DNA from: Eubacterium sp.
GTDB lineage: Bacteria > Bacillota > Clostridia > Peptostreptococcales > Anaerovoracaceae
Reading direction: 5' to 3'
Length of the DNA stretch: 33,036 nt
Assembly (NCBI GenBank): GCA_017511535.1
Contig: JAFWJS010000042.1
Location: 1 to 33,036 of the forward strand
The notes beneath the pieces are model-generated. The model saw nothing but the letters and a program-made list of their open reading frames with translations. It was not told the DNA's origin and did no database searches. This document shows positions 25,693 through 33,036 of the stretch, piece after piece. How positions within the stretch are numbered: the stretch's first letter is position 1; every line of letters begins with the position of its first letter. The position numbers were made by a program, and so were the translations under genes.

Positions 25693-27276
25693 TTGAGTCC
25701 GTACTTCACAGTTGAGAAAATGGAATGGCATAACATGTTCCTTCTGATCACCGTATCGTCAGACGCAGAAGGGGCGTGCTTTGAAGCCGCGCCAAGGCAG
25801 AGGCAGGGCGCCGTATATCCGGTGCCTTCTTCTGACGTGGAAGAGTCCTCAGGTTCATACCTCATAAAGCTGAATATTTCTGACACTGCGGAGAGATCGT
25901 TTCTCGGGAACGGCGAATGGGTGCTGAGAAGCACTGATGGAACAGAACTCAGAGCCTCATATGAGGCAGCGTATGCGTTCCGTGATCTGTCCAGAGTGTT
26001 CAGATATGCCGGCGGGAAAGCTTATGTACTGACGCCGGAAGTGGATACAGAAGCGGAAGACAGAGCGGACGGCACCGCGGGATTCTTCTTCTCCAGTACG
26101 TTCATGAAGGAAGATAACAGCTGGCAGGATAAATCCTCCGGCCTTAGGAATATCGTTTACAGGGCGCTGAGAGGCCTTTCAAGACGTGAGCATGCTCCCG
26201 GTAAGGGGCATGTCCTTTTCATGACAGAGACTAAAGATCACCTTACGGGGAATCTTAAGGCGGTCCACGATAAGATGCTTGAAAGAGGCATGGATAAAGA
26301 CTATGTCATATCGGTGTACGCGAGAAACGACGTGAACGGCGGACTGGGCGTGAAAGGACTGCTCAGGCTCCGAAGCATGATAGCAGATCAGGACTATATA
26401 TTCGTCGACGACTACGCGCCCCTGTTCACGTTCCTGGACCCGCCTGAGGGATCCAGATTCATCCAGCTGTGGCACGCAGCCGTCGGGTTCAAATCAGTAG
26501 GGTACAGCAGGTTCGGACGCGCCGGATCGCCGCACCCGTCGTGGTCATGCCACAGGAAATATACGGATGTCATCGTGCCGCATGAGGACCTGATCGACGT
26601 TTACCGTGAAGTGTTCGGCGTAGAGAGGGCAGCGTTCAGGGTATGCGGATCGCCCAGACTTGACGGATTCGGAGATCCGGACAGGATACAGAGCGCATGC
26701 CGGAATCTCAGAGAAGGATATCCGGTACTGGACGGGAAGCGTCTGATACTCTTTGCCCCTACGTTCAGAGGGCCGGGTGAGAAAGACGCGTACTACGATG
26801 AGAACAGGCTGGACCTTGCCAGACTGTATGAGTGCTGCGGGGAAGACACGGTGTTCGGCGTCAGGATGCACCCGTTCGTGAAGAAGAAGTTCAGCATACC
26901 CAAGGAGTATTCCGACAGGATACTGGACCTCAGCGGTCCTTCTGACATAAACGACCTTTACTATGCGGCGGATATCCTGATAACTGATTATTCCTCAGAC
27001 TATTTCGAGTTCGCACTCCTGAGGAAGCCTGTGCTCTTCTATACATACGACAGAGACATGTATCAGCTCGGACGGGGAGTCCATCGGGACATAAAGAAGA
27101 CTGCGCCGGGGAAGGTGTGCGATACGATGGACGAGCTTGTTGAAGCTTTGAAAAACAAGGACTTTGATACGGATAAGACTGAGAGGTTCGCGGACAGGTA
27201 CGAAAGTGTGCTTGGAAGATCCGCGGCTGATGAAGTGATAGACCAGATCATCTGTGGAAAGAAGGCGGTAGAGTGA
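25693..27276 (+). CDS. CDP-glycerol glycerophosphotransferase family protein (LWHA subgroup)
   Basis: The 527-residue product has an N-terminal beta domain (~1-110) and a TagF-type GT-B domain (~170-520). Landmarks are IQLWHAAVGFKSVGYSRFG (257-275), ILFAPTFRGPGEKDAYY (~352-368), VRMHPFVKKKFSIPKEYSDRI (390-410), ILITDYSSDYFEFALLRKP (428-446) and KVCDTMDEL. The first motif has WHA instead of WHG. It is a clear paralogue of the gene at 30889-32646, sharing also the N-terminal pattern of an acidic/basic residue, Trp and FLxI. The TTG start is supported by GGGAAGG five bases upstream and by that N-terminal match. It starts two bases after rfbB and its stop overlaps the next gene's GTG by four bases. 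The transferred alditol-phosphate is not known. Confidence 0.87.
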   Translation: MSPYFTVEKMEWHNMFLLITVSSDAEGACFEAAPRQRQGAVYPVPSSDVEESSGSYLIKLNISDTAERSFLGNGEWVLRSTDGTELRASYEAAYAFRDLSRVFRYAGGKAYVLTPEVDTEAEDRADGTAGFFFSSTFMKEDNSWQDKSSGLRNIVYRALRGLSRREHAPGKGHVLFMTETKDHLTGNLKAVHDKMLERGMDKDYVISVYARNDVNGGLGVKGLLRLRSMIADQDYIFVDDYAPLFTFLDPPEGSRFIQLWHAAVGFKSVGYSRFGRAGSPHPSWSCHRKYTDVIVPHEDLIDVYREVFGVERAAFRVCGSPRLDGFGDPDRIQSACRNLREGYPVLDGKRLILFAPTFRGPGEKDAYYDENRLDLARLYECCGEDTVFGVRMHPFVKKKFSIPKEYSDRILDLSGPSDINDLYYAADILITDYSSDYFEFALLRKPVLFYTYDRDMYQLGRGVHRDIKKTAPGKVCDTMDELVEALKNKDFDTDKTERFADRYESVLGRSAADEVIDQIICGKKAVE

Positions 27277-28025
27277 GTAAGAACATAGCTGTGATATTCG
27301 CCGGCGGATCCGGGATACGGATGGGAAGCGGTATGCCGAAGCAGTTCCTGAAGATAAACGGACAGCCGATAATCGTGTATACGCTTGAGATATTTGAAGA
27401 CAGCCCTGATATCGACGAGATATATATCGCGTGTAAGGAAGACTACATCGCCAAGCTGGAGAAATACATCACGAGATACCAGCTGAGCAAGGTGAAGAAG
27501 GTAGTCCCGGGCGGTGAGACAGCTCTCGATTCCATATACAACGGGCTAAAGGCGGCGTCGGAAGATAATGAAGACAGCTCGGTCGTTCTCATACATGACG
27601 GAGTAAGGCCGTTCATACCGCAAGAGCTGATAGCCAGGAACATAGAGTGCGTGGAAGAGCACGGAAGCGCGATAACGTGCACGCCGATGTTCGAAACGCC
27701 TGTAAGGAGCAACGGAGGCGAGATGATCGAGGAAGTCGTCCCGAGAGACGTGATGTTCACGGCGCAGGCTCCGCAGAGCTTCCGCCTTGGCGATATACTG
27801 GACGCATACGACACAGTACACAGTGAAAGCGGCTTCGGAGGGCTCGTGGATTCGTGCTCCATATACAAGAAGGCCGGCCACGACGTGGCTCTCGTCAGGG
27901 GCAACAGAGGCAATATCAAAGTCACTACGCCTGAAGACCTGTATCTTTTCAGAGGCCTTCTGAACTACAGAGAGACGCAGCAGACGATGGGATTTGCCGA
28001 CGGTGAAATGGACAGATTTATCTAG
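27273..28025 (+). CDS. IspD/TarI-like CDP-alditol cytidylyltransferase
   Basis: The 250-residue product belongs to the IspD/TarI cytidylyltransferase family. The CTP-binding loop FAGGSGIRMGSGMPKQFL is at ~9-26, with VVPGGETALDSIYNGL, VLIHDGVRPFI, TPMFETPV, TAQAPQSFRLGDIL and IKVTTPEDLYLFRGLL further on. IspD makes CDP-methylerythritol and TarI makes CDP-ribitol. The setting between TagF genes and just before tagD favours a teichoic-acid role. No TarJ-type reductase is adjacent, so ribitol is not established and another alditol-phosphate is possible. The GTG start overlaps the previous stop as GTGA and is preceded by an AAGG-like site. Confidence 0.88.
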   Translation: MSKNIAVIFAGGSGIRMGSGMPKQFLKINGQPIIVYTLEIFEDSPDIDEIYIACKEDYIAKLEKYITRYQLSKVKKVVPGGETALDSIYNGLKAASEDNEDSSVVLIHDGVRPFIPQELIARNIECVEEHGSAITCTPMFETPVRSNGGEMIEEVVPRDVMFTAQAPQSFRLGDILDAYDTVHSESGFGGLVDSCSIYKKAGHDVALVRGNRGNIKVTTPEDLYLFRGLLNYRETQQTMGFADGEMDRFI

Positions 28026-28037
28026 TGAGGTGTAGAT

Positions 28038-28427
28038 ATGAAAAGAGTTATTACTTATGGTACTTACGATCTTCTGCATTATGGACATGTCAACCTTCTC
28101 AGAAGAGCCAAGGAATACGGCGATTATCTGATCGTCGCTCTTTCGACTGACGAATTCAACTGGGAAAGCAAGCAGAAGAAATGCTACTTCAGCTATGAGA
28201 TCCGTAAACAGCTGGTCGAATCGATCAGATACGTGGACCTCGTTATCCCTGAAGAAAGCTGGGAACAGAAGATAAACGACATCAAGGAGTATCACGTCGA
28301 TACTTTCGTTATGGGAGACGACTGGAAGGGTAAGTTCGACTTCCTGAAAGATTACTGCGACGTAGTATACCTCCCGAGGACGCCGGAGATCTCAACTACG
28401 CAGATAAAGAAGGATCTCGGTAAATAG
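28038..28427 (+). CDS. tagD: Glycerol-3-phosphate cytidylyltransferase
   Basis: This 129-residue enzyme makes CDP-glycerol from CTP and glycerol-3-phosphate, the donor for the TagF-type transferases around it. The cytidylyltransferase signature is complete: VITYGTYDLLHYGHVNLLRRAK with HYGH at 14-17, then STDEFN, VMGDDWKGKFD and RTPEISTTQIKKDL (114-127), the RTxxISTT motif. Length equals Bacillus TagD. GAGG lies seven bases before the ATG, and the gene sits 12 bases after the IspD/TarI-like gene and two bases before the next TagF-like gene. Its codon use is closer to highly expressed genes than that of its neighbours, with many ATC and few ATA codons. Confidence 0.96.
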   Translation: MKRVITYGTYDLLHYGHVNLLRRAKEYGDYLIVALSTDEFNWESKQKKCYFSYEIRKQLVESIRYVDLVIPEESWEQKINDIKEYHVDTFVMGDDWKGKFDFLKDYCDVVYLPRTPEISTTQIKKDLGK

Positions 28428-28429
28428 AG

Positions 28430-29797
28430 ATGAGCGTAAAGGCGATACTCGGAAACATAAAGAAATACGGGATCCTGGAAACGTGGCGGATGCACCGTAA
28501 GAGAGACGCCGAGCGCAGGCTGGTAGTAAAGCGTGAGAAGACCTTCATAGAAAATGAGAAGGACGAGCTTGATCCTGAAGATCCTGATTACATGGAGTTC
28601 ATGGAGAGGCTCAGTGATCCTAAGGATTTCAAGAAGTATCTCCGCGAGCTCCACGACAGAGTCGTGAAAGACGAGCTTCCTCAGATCTATGAGGAATACT
28701 CCGGGCAGCCTGCTGAAGACAAGATCATCGTGATGGAGAGGGGGAACAGCCCCTCTCCTTCAAGTGCGCATCTTGCGGAAGTGCTGGAATCTCAGGGAAA
28801 GTACAGGATCATATATATGAGCCTCGGGATCAGAGAAGTCTCGATGCTTAAATACTATGAGAACGTCCGCGGGTTCATAAAGGAGATGGCGACAGCGAAA
28901 GCAGTGCTGATCTCCACGGCGAACGATTTCCTGAGCTTTATCGACGTACGTCCTGAGACTAAGATAATCCAGCTGTGGCACGGAGTCGGAATGTTCAAGA
29001 AAGTCGGCTACAGCACGCTGTCCAGCAAGGGGTTCGGGCTGAACAAGGAATACAGGGACGTCTTCGATCAGTATAAAAATTATTCATATGTCACGATAGC
29101 GTCTGAAGAACAGGCATGGATGTTCGAGGACGCGATGCATATAAGCAGGGACTCCGGGGTGCTTGCGCCGGTAGGCATTTCACGGACAGACCTGTTTTTT
29201 GATGAGAAATATAAGAAAGAAGCCAGAAGGCAGATGGAGGAGCTCTGCCCTGCGGTGAAGGGGAGAAAAATAATACTCTACGCTCCTACTTTCCGCGGCA
29301 CGGTGAACGCTCCGACGGCTCCCGATAAGCTTGATATCGACGCGTTCGGGGAGGCTCTCTCAGATGAGTACGTCCTCTTCATAAAACATCATTCCGTATG
29401 CGAGAACGTAAGGAAGGAGATCCCTGAGAAGTGGCGCGACAGCTTCTGCTACGACATGAACGCAAGGCCGGACCTTTCCATAGAGAAGCTCCTTATCCTG
29501 GCCGACGTGTGCATCACAGACTATTCGTCGATAGCGTTTGAGTATTCGATACTTGAGAGGCCGATGTTGTTCTTCGCGTATGACCTGGACGACTACCTGG
29601 ACGAGAGAGGGATGTATCTGGACTACGATGAAGTGACGCCGGGACCTGTATGCAGGACGAATCAGGAGATGATAAGCTGCATCAGGTCGCTCCCGGAGGG
29701 CTTTGACCGTGAAGAGGTGTCAGCGTTCCGTAAGAAATATGTAGGCATGTGCGACGGGCACGCGACAGAAAGAACGATAGAGCTGATAGAGAGCTGA
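28430..29797 (+). CDS. CDP-glycerol glycerophosphotransferase family protein (LWHG subgroup)
   Basis: The 455-residue product has a charged, helical N-terminus (~1-95) without the beta domain seen in its paralogues, followed by a TagF-type GT-B domain. Motifs are IIQLWHGVGMFKKVGYSTLSSKGFG (179-203, His184), IILYAPTFRGTVNAP (~281-295), FIKHHSV (~317-323), CITDYSSIAFEYSILERPMLFF (361-382) and a MYLDYDEVTPGPVC segment. It follows tagD by two bases with only a weak ribosome site, so translation is probably coupled to production of the CDP-glycerol-making enzyme. That makes it the best candidate here for a strictly CDP-glycerol-dependent transferase, though this is inferred from position only. Confidence 0.88.
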   Translation: MSVKAILGNIKKYGILETWRMHRKRDAERRLVVKREKTFIENEKDELDPEDPDYMEFMERLSDPKDFKKYLRELHDRVVKDELPQIYEEYSGQPAEDKIIVMERGNSPSPSSAHLAEVLESQGKYRIIYMSLGIREVSMLKYYENVRGFIKEMATAKAVLISTANDFLSFIDVRPETKIIQLWHGVGMFKKVGYSTLSSKGFGLNKEYRDVFDQYKNYSYVTIASEEQAWMFEDAMHISRDSGVLAPVGISRTDLFFDEKYKKEARRQMEELCPAVKGRKIILYAPTFRGTVNAPTAPDKLDIDAFGEALSDEYVLFIKHHSVCENVRKEIPEKWRDSFCYDMNARPDLSIEKLLILADVCITDYSSIAFEYSILERPMLFFAYDLDDYLDERGMYLDYDEVTPGPVCRTNQEMISCIRSLPEGFDREEVSAFRKKYVGMCDGHATERTIELIES

Positions 29798-29820
29798 TCT
29801 GGAAATACCGAGGTGTTGAT

Positions 29821-30882
29821 ATGAGAAGCAGCATAATCGAAGAGGACATAAGGCGGATCACCGCAAACGATCTGCCGTGGGACGTCTTCAGGAACAAGAC
29901 CATACTGATAACAGGAGCGAGCGGTATGATACCGTCGTATTTCCTGTACACTTTTCTCAGGCTGAACGATACGGCCGGTATGGGGATCAAAGTGATCGCG
30001 CTCGTAAGGAACAAAGAGAAAGCGGAGAAGATCCTCGGGGACGACCTTAAGCGTGACGATGTGGAGCTTGTCGTGCAGGACGTGTCAGAGCCGCTTTCGG
30101 TCACAGAGCATATAGACTATATCTTCCACGGAGGGAGCGCCGCAAGGCCTGCGGACCATAAGACTTCGCCGACTTCGACGATACGCGCGAACATCATAGG
30201 AACGTTCAATCTGCTCGACTACGCCGTGAAGACAGGCTCCGAGGCGTTCATTCTGATGTCTTCATCTGAGGTGTACGGGAAGCAGCCGGAAACGGAAAGC
30301 GGCACTGTCAAAGCGATAACCGAGGACGACTACGGAAAAGTGGATACGCTGGATCCAAGGTCATGCTATTCGGAGGGGAAGCGCGCTGCCGAAACGATCG
30401 GCGCATGTTACCAGGCTGAATTCGGTATCAGGTTCGTAAGCCCCAGGTTCGCGCATATCTACGGGCCCGGGCTCATGATGAACGACGGGAGAGTGCAGGC
30501 GGATTTCGCGGCCAATGTGTTCAGGGGCGAAGACATCGTTATGAACAGCGACGGCAGTTCGGTGAGAGCATATACGTATGTTGCCGACGCGTGCGCGGGG
30601 GTGTTCTACGCATTGCTGAAGGGCAGCGATACAGCATATAACGTGGCGGATAACGACAGCATCATATCCATCAGAGAGCTTGCGGAGGCTTTCGTCGCGG
30701 CCAGGCCTGAGAAAGGGCTCAAGGTCGTGATCAAAGCGCCTTCGGACGATTCCAGAAGCTACAATAAAGTCAGCTTCATAGGGCTGTCCGGAGACAAGCT
30801 CAAAGCGCTCGGATGGAAGCCGGAGATACACGCGGAAGAAGGCGTGAAGAGGATGATATCACACCTGGAGGAGACAGAGTAA
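29821..30882 (+). CDS. NAD-dependent epimerase/dehydratase (extended SDR)
   Basis: The 353-residue product is an extended short-chain dehydrogenase of the nucleotide-sugar epimerase/dehydratase type. The NAD-binding motif ILITGASGMIPSYFLY is at ~27-42, with DYIFHGGSAARPADHKTSP, LMSSSEVYGKQ and the catalytic YSEGKRAAE, then SPRFAHIYGPGLMM and YVADACAGVFYALL. The ATG at 29821 has GAGGTG five bases upstream; an in-frame upstream ATG lies inside the preceding gene and is rejected. The exact substrate is unknown: it may act on the dTDP-4-keto-6-deoxyglucose from RfbB, or on the product of the IspD/TarI-like enzyme. It sits between two TagF-type genes. Confidence 0.88.
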   Translation: MRSSIIEEDIRRITANDLPWDVFRNKTILITGASGMIPSYFLYTFLRLNDTAGMGIKVIALVRNKEKAEKILGDDLKRDDVELVVQDVSEPLSVTEHIDYIFHGGSAARPADHKTSPTSTIRANIIGTFNLLDYAVKTGSEAFILMSSSEVYGKQPETESGTVKAITEDDYGKVDTLDPRSCYSEGKRAAETIGACYQAEFGIRFVSPRFAHIYGPGLMMNDGRVQADFAANVFRGEDIVMNSDGSSVRAYTYVADACAGVFYALLKGSDTAYNVADNDSIISIRELAEAFVAARPEKGLKVVIKAPSDDSRSYNKVSFIGLSGDKLKALGWKPEIHAEEGVKRMISHLEETE

Positions 30883-30888
30883 GACGAT

Positions 30889-32646
30889 ATGTACACCGGA
30901 TGTGTTACTGACATAAAGTGGGAGCGTGTGTTCCTAACGATAAGCGGAACGGCTGAGAGGGTGTGCGGCGGGGACGAAGAAGAAAAGCTTCTCCGCAGAA
31001 GATATGCAGGCCTCTACGCCGACCGTGACAAAGGGCGCGCGGGAGCAGCGGATCTTTCATACGAGCAGATAGAGCGTACCTTCAGCGGGCACGCAGAGCA
31101 GCTTGCGGCGGCGGCAGGAGACGGGTACGACCCTGACAAGGCGTACTTTTTCCCGAGAAACGAGGACTATCTGAATTCATTCCTGTTGGAGGACTGCAGC
31201 TGCGCTGACGGAAGATTCAGCATCACGATCAACGTTACGACGTTCAGGGACAGGAAAGCTGTGCCTGAAGGCATCTACTATATCTCTGTGTTCCACGACG
31301 GTATCGATATGGAGCTTGGGATATCAATAGATCTCGCGGCGAGGAGCTTCGACATATCCCGGCCGTTCGTTTACGACAAGAGGAGGTCATGCTACCTTGT
31401 GAGCTTCTCGTCGACAAACGACGAGCAGGACCCGGTCTTCAGGACTCAGGTCATGATGCTCCAGACTAAGATCAAAAAGAAGTTTGACCTGAAGAGAGCC
31501 TGGCGTGAAGGCCGCGACTTACTGATCAAAAAGCTCATCGTCCTGTATTACAACATCCTGTATCACATCCTCCCGCATAATGGGAAACACATACTGTTCG
31601 CTACTGAATCGAGGGGAGATATACAGGGCAATCTCAAGGCTGTATACGACCGCATGAAAGAACGCGGTCTCGATAAGGAGTACAGGATAAGCCTGTCGGG
31701 GCGCCGCGCGGCAGGAGGGCACTCAAGCCGTGCGTCCTGGATCAGGACGGTATCGCTGTTTGCCGCTGCAGATATCATACTCATAGACGACTATGCTCCG
31801 ATGCTGACGTGGCTCAGACTGAAGAAGGGGACGACGCTGATCCAGCTCTGGCACGCCGGAGTCGGTTTCAAATCTGTTGGACTGTGCAGGTTCGGTGCAA
31901 ACGGCTCGCCTCATCTGAACAATGCGCACAGGCAGTATGACTATGCGGTCGTGGGGTCGCACAGTCTGAAGAAAGTGTATTCCGAGGTGTTCGGGATAGA
32001 AGAGGACGCTCTGATACCTACAGGGCTTCCAAGGATGGACAAAGTCATCGACAAGGGAGAGAATGACAAGCGCAGGACGGAGTTCTATGAGCTGTATCCG
32101 GATCTCAGGGACAGGAAGATCATCATGTTCGCTCCGACATTCCGCGGCGTCAACGCCAAAGAGGCGTATTATCCTTACGACAAGCTCGACATGAAGCGCA
32201 TATATGACATGTGCGGCGATGAATATGTCTTTATATTCAAGATGCATCCGTTCGTGAAAGACCGTCCGCCTATACCGGAGGAGTATTCTGACAGGATCAG
32301 AGATCTCAGCGGTGCGGGGGACGTGAACGCGATGCTCCCTGTCGTGGATGTGATGATAACTGACTATTCATCCATCATATATGAGTTCTCTACGTTCAGA
32401 AAGCCGATGCTGTTCTTCGCATTCGATGAGAAGAGCTATTCCGTCATAAGAGGTTTCCAGAGCGATTATGAGGATTTTGCTCCGGGAAAGATCTGCAGGA
32501 ACATGGATGAGCTCGAGGATGCCGTCAGGAACAGAGATTACGATATTGAGAAAGTCGACCGGTTCATAAGTGAGAACTTCGACTATCTTGACGCCGGATC
32601 CTCAGACAGATTCATAGACTGGCTGATACTGAAGAAGCCGCACTGA
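30889..32646 (+). CDS. CDP-glycerol glycerophosphotransferase family protein (LWHA subgroup, paralogue)
   Basis: The 585-residue product has an N-terminal beta domain (~1-190) and a TagF-type GT-B domain (~230-580). Key segments are IQLWHAGVGFKSVGLCRFG (318-336), IIMFAPTFRGVNAKEAYY (~411-428), FKMHPFVKDRPPIPEEYSDRI (450-470), MITDYSSIIYEFSTFRKPMLFF (489-510) and APGKICRNMDELEDAVRNRDYD. It is the closest relative in the window of the protein at 25693-27276, with the same WHA variant and the same order of motifs, so the two probably arose by duplication. The start is six bases after the SDR stop, without a strong ribosome site. It is the last gene before a long regulatory gap, so the operon may end here, although no convincing terminator is seen. 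Confidence 0.87.
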   Translation: MYTGCVTDIKWERVFLTISGTAERVCGGDEEEKLLRRRYAGLYADRDKGRAGAADLSYEQIERTFSGHAEQLAAAAGDGYDPDKAYFFPRNEDYLNSFLLEDCSCADGRFSITINVTTFRDRKAVPEGIYYISVFHDGIDMELGISIDLAARSFDISRPFVYDKRRSCYLVSFSSTNDEQDPVFRTQVMMLQTKIKKKFDLKRAWREGRDLLIKKLIVLYYNILYHILPHNGKHILFATESRGDIQGNLKAVYDRMKERGLDKEYRISLSGRRAAGGHSSRASWIRTVSLFAAADIILIDDYAPMLTWLRLKKGTTLIQLWHAGVGFKSVGLCRFGANGSPHLNNAHRQYDYAVVGSHSLKKVYSEVFGIEEDALIPTGLPRMDKVIDKGENDKRRTEFYELYPDLRDRKIIMFAPTFRGVNAKEAYYPYDKLDMKRIYDMCGDEYVFIFKMHPFVKDRPPIPEEYSDRIRDLSGAGDVNAMLPVVDVMITDYSSIIYEFSTFRKPMLFFAFDEKSYSVIRGFQSDYEDFAPGKICRNMDELEDAVRNRDYDIEKVDRFISENFDYLDAGSSDRFIDWLILKKPH

Positions 32647-32782
32647 CAGGGCGCGGTATGTCTGGAAATGCTGCAGTTTGCCCGGATCCGCCGGTCAGAT
32701 AAATTGTGGTCTTCAGGCGGCGGTCATACAACAGACTGTGTAGGAAGCGTTTCAGCGGCTGAAATAAATCGGCCCGGGCGAT

Positions 32783-32805
32783 ATTCTTAAGAAATAGTTA
32801 AGAAT
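32783..32805. promoter_or_regulatory. Upstream copy of a paired operator-like inverted repeat
   Basis: ATTCTTAA and TTAAGAAT form a perfect 8-base inverted repeat around a seven-base centre, just upstream of the promoter's -35 box. The half-sites equal those of the copy at 32833-32856. No regulator is recognised from the motif. Confidence 0.6.
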
Positions 32806-32820
32806 TTGAGCCTCGATCCG

Positions 32821-32849
32821 TTGACTTCATCGGATTCTTAATTTATATT
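32821..32849 (+). promoter_or_regulatory. Promoter of the secreted-protein gene at the window end
   Basis: TTGACT at 32821-32826, a 17-base spacer and TATATT at 32844-32849 make a good sigma-A-type promoter. Transcription would start near 32856 and give a leader of about 32 bases with GAGG (32876-32879) before the ATG at 32888. The -10 box lies inside an inverted repeat. Confidence 0.7.
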
Positions 32850-32856
32850 AAGAATC
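32833..32856. promoter_or_regulatory. Promoter-overlapping copy of the operator-like inverted repeat
   Basis: GATTCTTAA and TTAAGAATC form a perfect 9-base inverted repeat around a six-base centre. It covers the -10 box and the expected start of transcription, a position typical of a repressor site. Its centre lies about 50 bases (close to five helical turns) from that of the upstream copy. Confidence 0.65.
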
Positions 32857-32887
32857 GGGAGTATCAATGGGGATTGAGGTTTTTATT

Positions 32888-33036
32888 ATGTTTGGAAAAG
32901 AGATATACAGTTTCAGGATGAGGGCTTTGCTCGTTCTGATGATATCAGCCTCCGTAGTGATCATGTCATGCATGACCGCGGAGTTTTCTTTTGCTTCAGA
33001 CAGCAGGAACGGGGAGCGCGGCGAGACTGCGGCACC
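32888..33036 (+). CDS. Secreted protein, N-terminal part only
   Basis: The first 49 codons of a gene that runs off the window. The start shows a basic lead (GKEIYSFRMR), a hydrophobic core (ALLVLMISASVVIMSCMTAEF) and a likely cleavage region around SFASDS, i.e. a signal peptide. The mature part seen so far is short and hydrophilic (SRNGERGETAA) and does not identify a family. A Cys occurs inside the hydrophobic segment but without a convincing lipobox. GAGG lies about eight bases before the ATG. It is preceded by its own promoter with paired inverted repeats, so it is probably regulated separately from the upstream TagF operon. Confidence 0.7.
   Translation, partial: MFGKEIYSFRMRALLVLMISASVVIMSCMTAEFSFASDSRNGERGETAA

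Larger units (their letters stand above)
32647..32887 (+). other. Intergenic regulatory region
   Basis: This 241-base gap separates the TagF operon from the next gene and holds no open frame worth calling. Its right half is AT-rich and contains a good promoter and two copies of one inverted repeat. Its left half is GC-rich with only weak hairpins and no T-tract, so the end of the upstream operon is not marked by an obvious intrinsic terminator. Confidence 0.6.

Noticed and set aside
29749-29820. Upstream ATG for the SDR gene
   Set aside because: It lies within the preceding TagF gene, and the ATG at 29821 has GAGGTG in front and matches the family start.
32750-32764. Hairpin TTTCAG-CGG-CTGAAA as the terminator of the last TagF operon
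   Set aside because: Six-base-pair stem with no following run of Ts; too weak to call.

Overview
The window looks like an anaerobic, butyrate-forming member of the Clostridia (Firmicutes). It opens with the 3' end of a bcd-etfB-etfA operon, the usual electron-bifurcating butyryl-CoA dehydrogenase set. Nearly everything after that builds a phosphate-rich Gram-positive wall polymer: CDP-glycerol phosphotransferases, a TagGH-type exporter, an LCP ligase and an LTA-synthase-like enzyme. Species cannot be assigned from the sequence alone.

Layout. 1-2540: acyl-CoA dehydrogenase (partial), EtfB, EtfA and a strong intrinsic terminator. 2565-3134: an internally deleted acyltransferase remnant. 3158-6805 (minus strand): secreted propeller-like protein, Maf pyrophosphatase and a TagF-type enzyme, driven by a clear promoter at 6835-6863. 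6999-18627 (plus strand): secreted beta-helix protein, MBOAT O-acyltransferase, a frameshifted DHHW/AlgX-like partner, then three large TagF-family proteins, one carrying two catalytic domains. 18633-20729 (minus strand): LTA-synthase-like phosphoglycerol transferase. 20845-32646 (plus strand): TagG, TagH, LCP ligase, RfbA, RfbB, TagF-like, IspD/TarI-like, TagD, TagF-like, extended SDR, TagF-like. 32647-32887: a regulatory region with a good promoter and two copies of one inverted repeat. 32888-end: start of a secreted protein.

How the genes could work together (inference). TagD makes CDP-glycerol. The IspD/TarI-like enzyme probably makes a second CDP-activated alditol, and RfbA/RfbB make dTDP-4-keto-6-deoxyglucose. 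Eight TagF-type catalytic domains in seven genes would assemble a phosphodiester-linked chain. TagGH would export it and the LCP protein would attach it to peptidoglycan. The MBOAT/DHHW pair would O-acylate an exported polymer, and the beta-helix protein may bind or modify it. No TagO, TagA, TarJ, RfbC, RfbD or complete sugar glycosyltransferase is visible here, so the linkage unit and the fate of the dTDP-sugar must be encoded elsewhere or be unusual.

Most notable observations: the expanded and diversified TagF set; a TagF enzyme fused to a degenerate GT-A domain; a tandem double-TagF protein; a one-base frameshift at an A6 run in the DHHW gene; a possible leaderless LTA-synthase-like mRNA; and a paired operator in front of the last gene.
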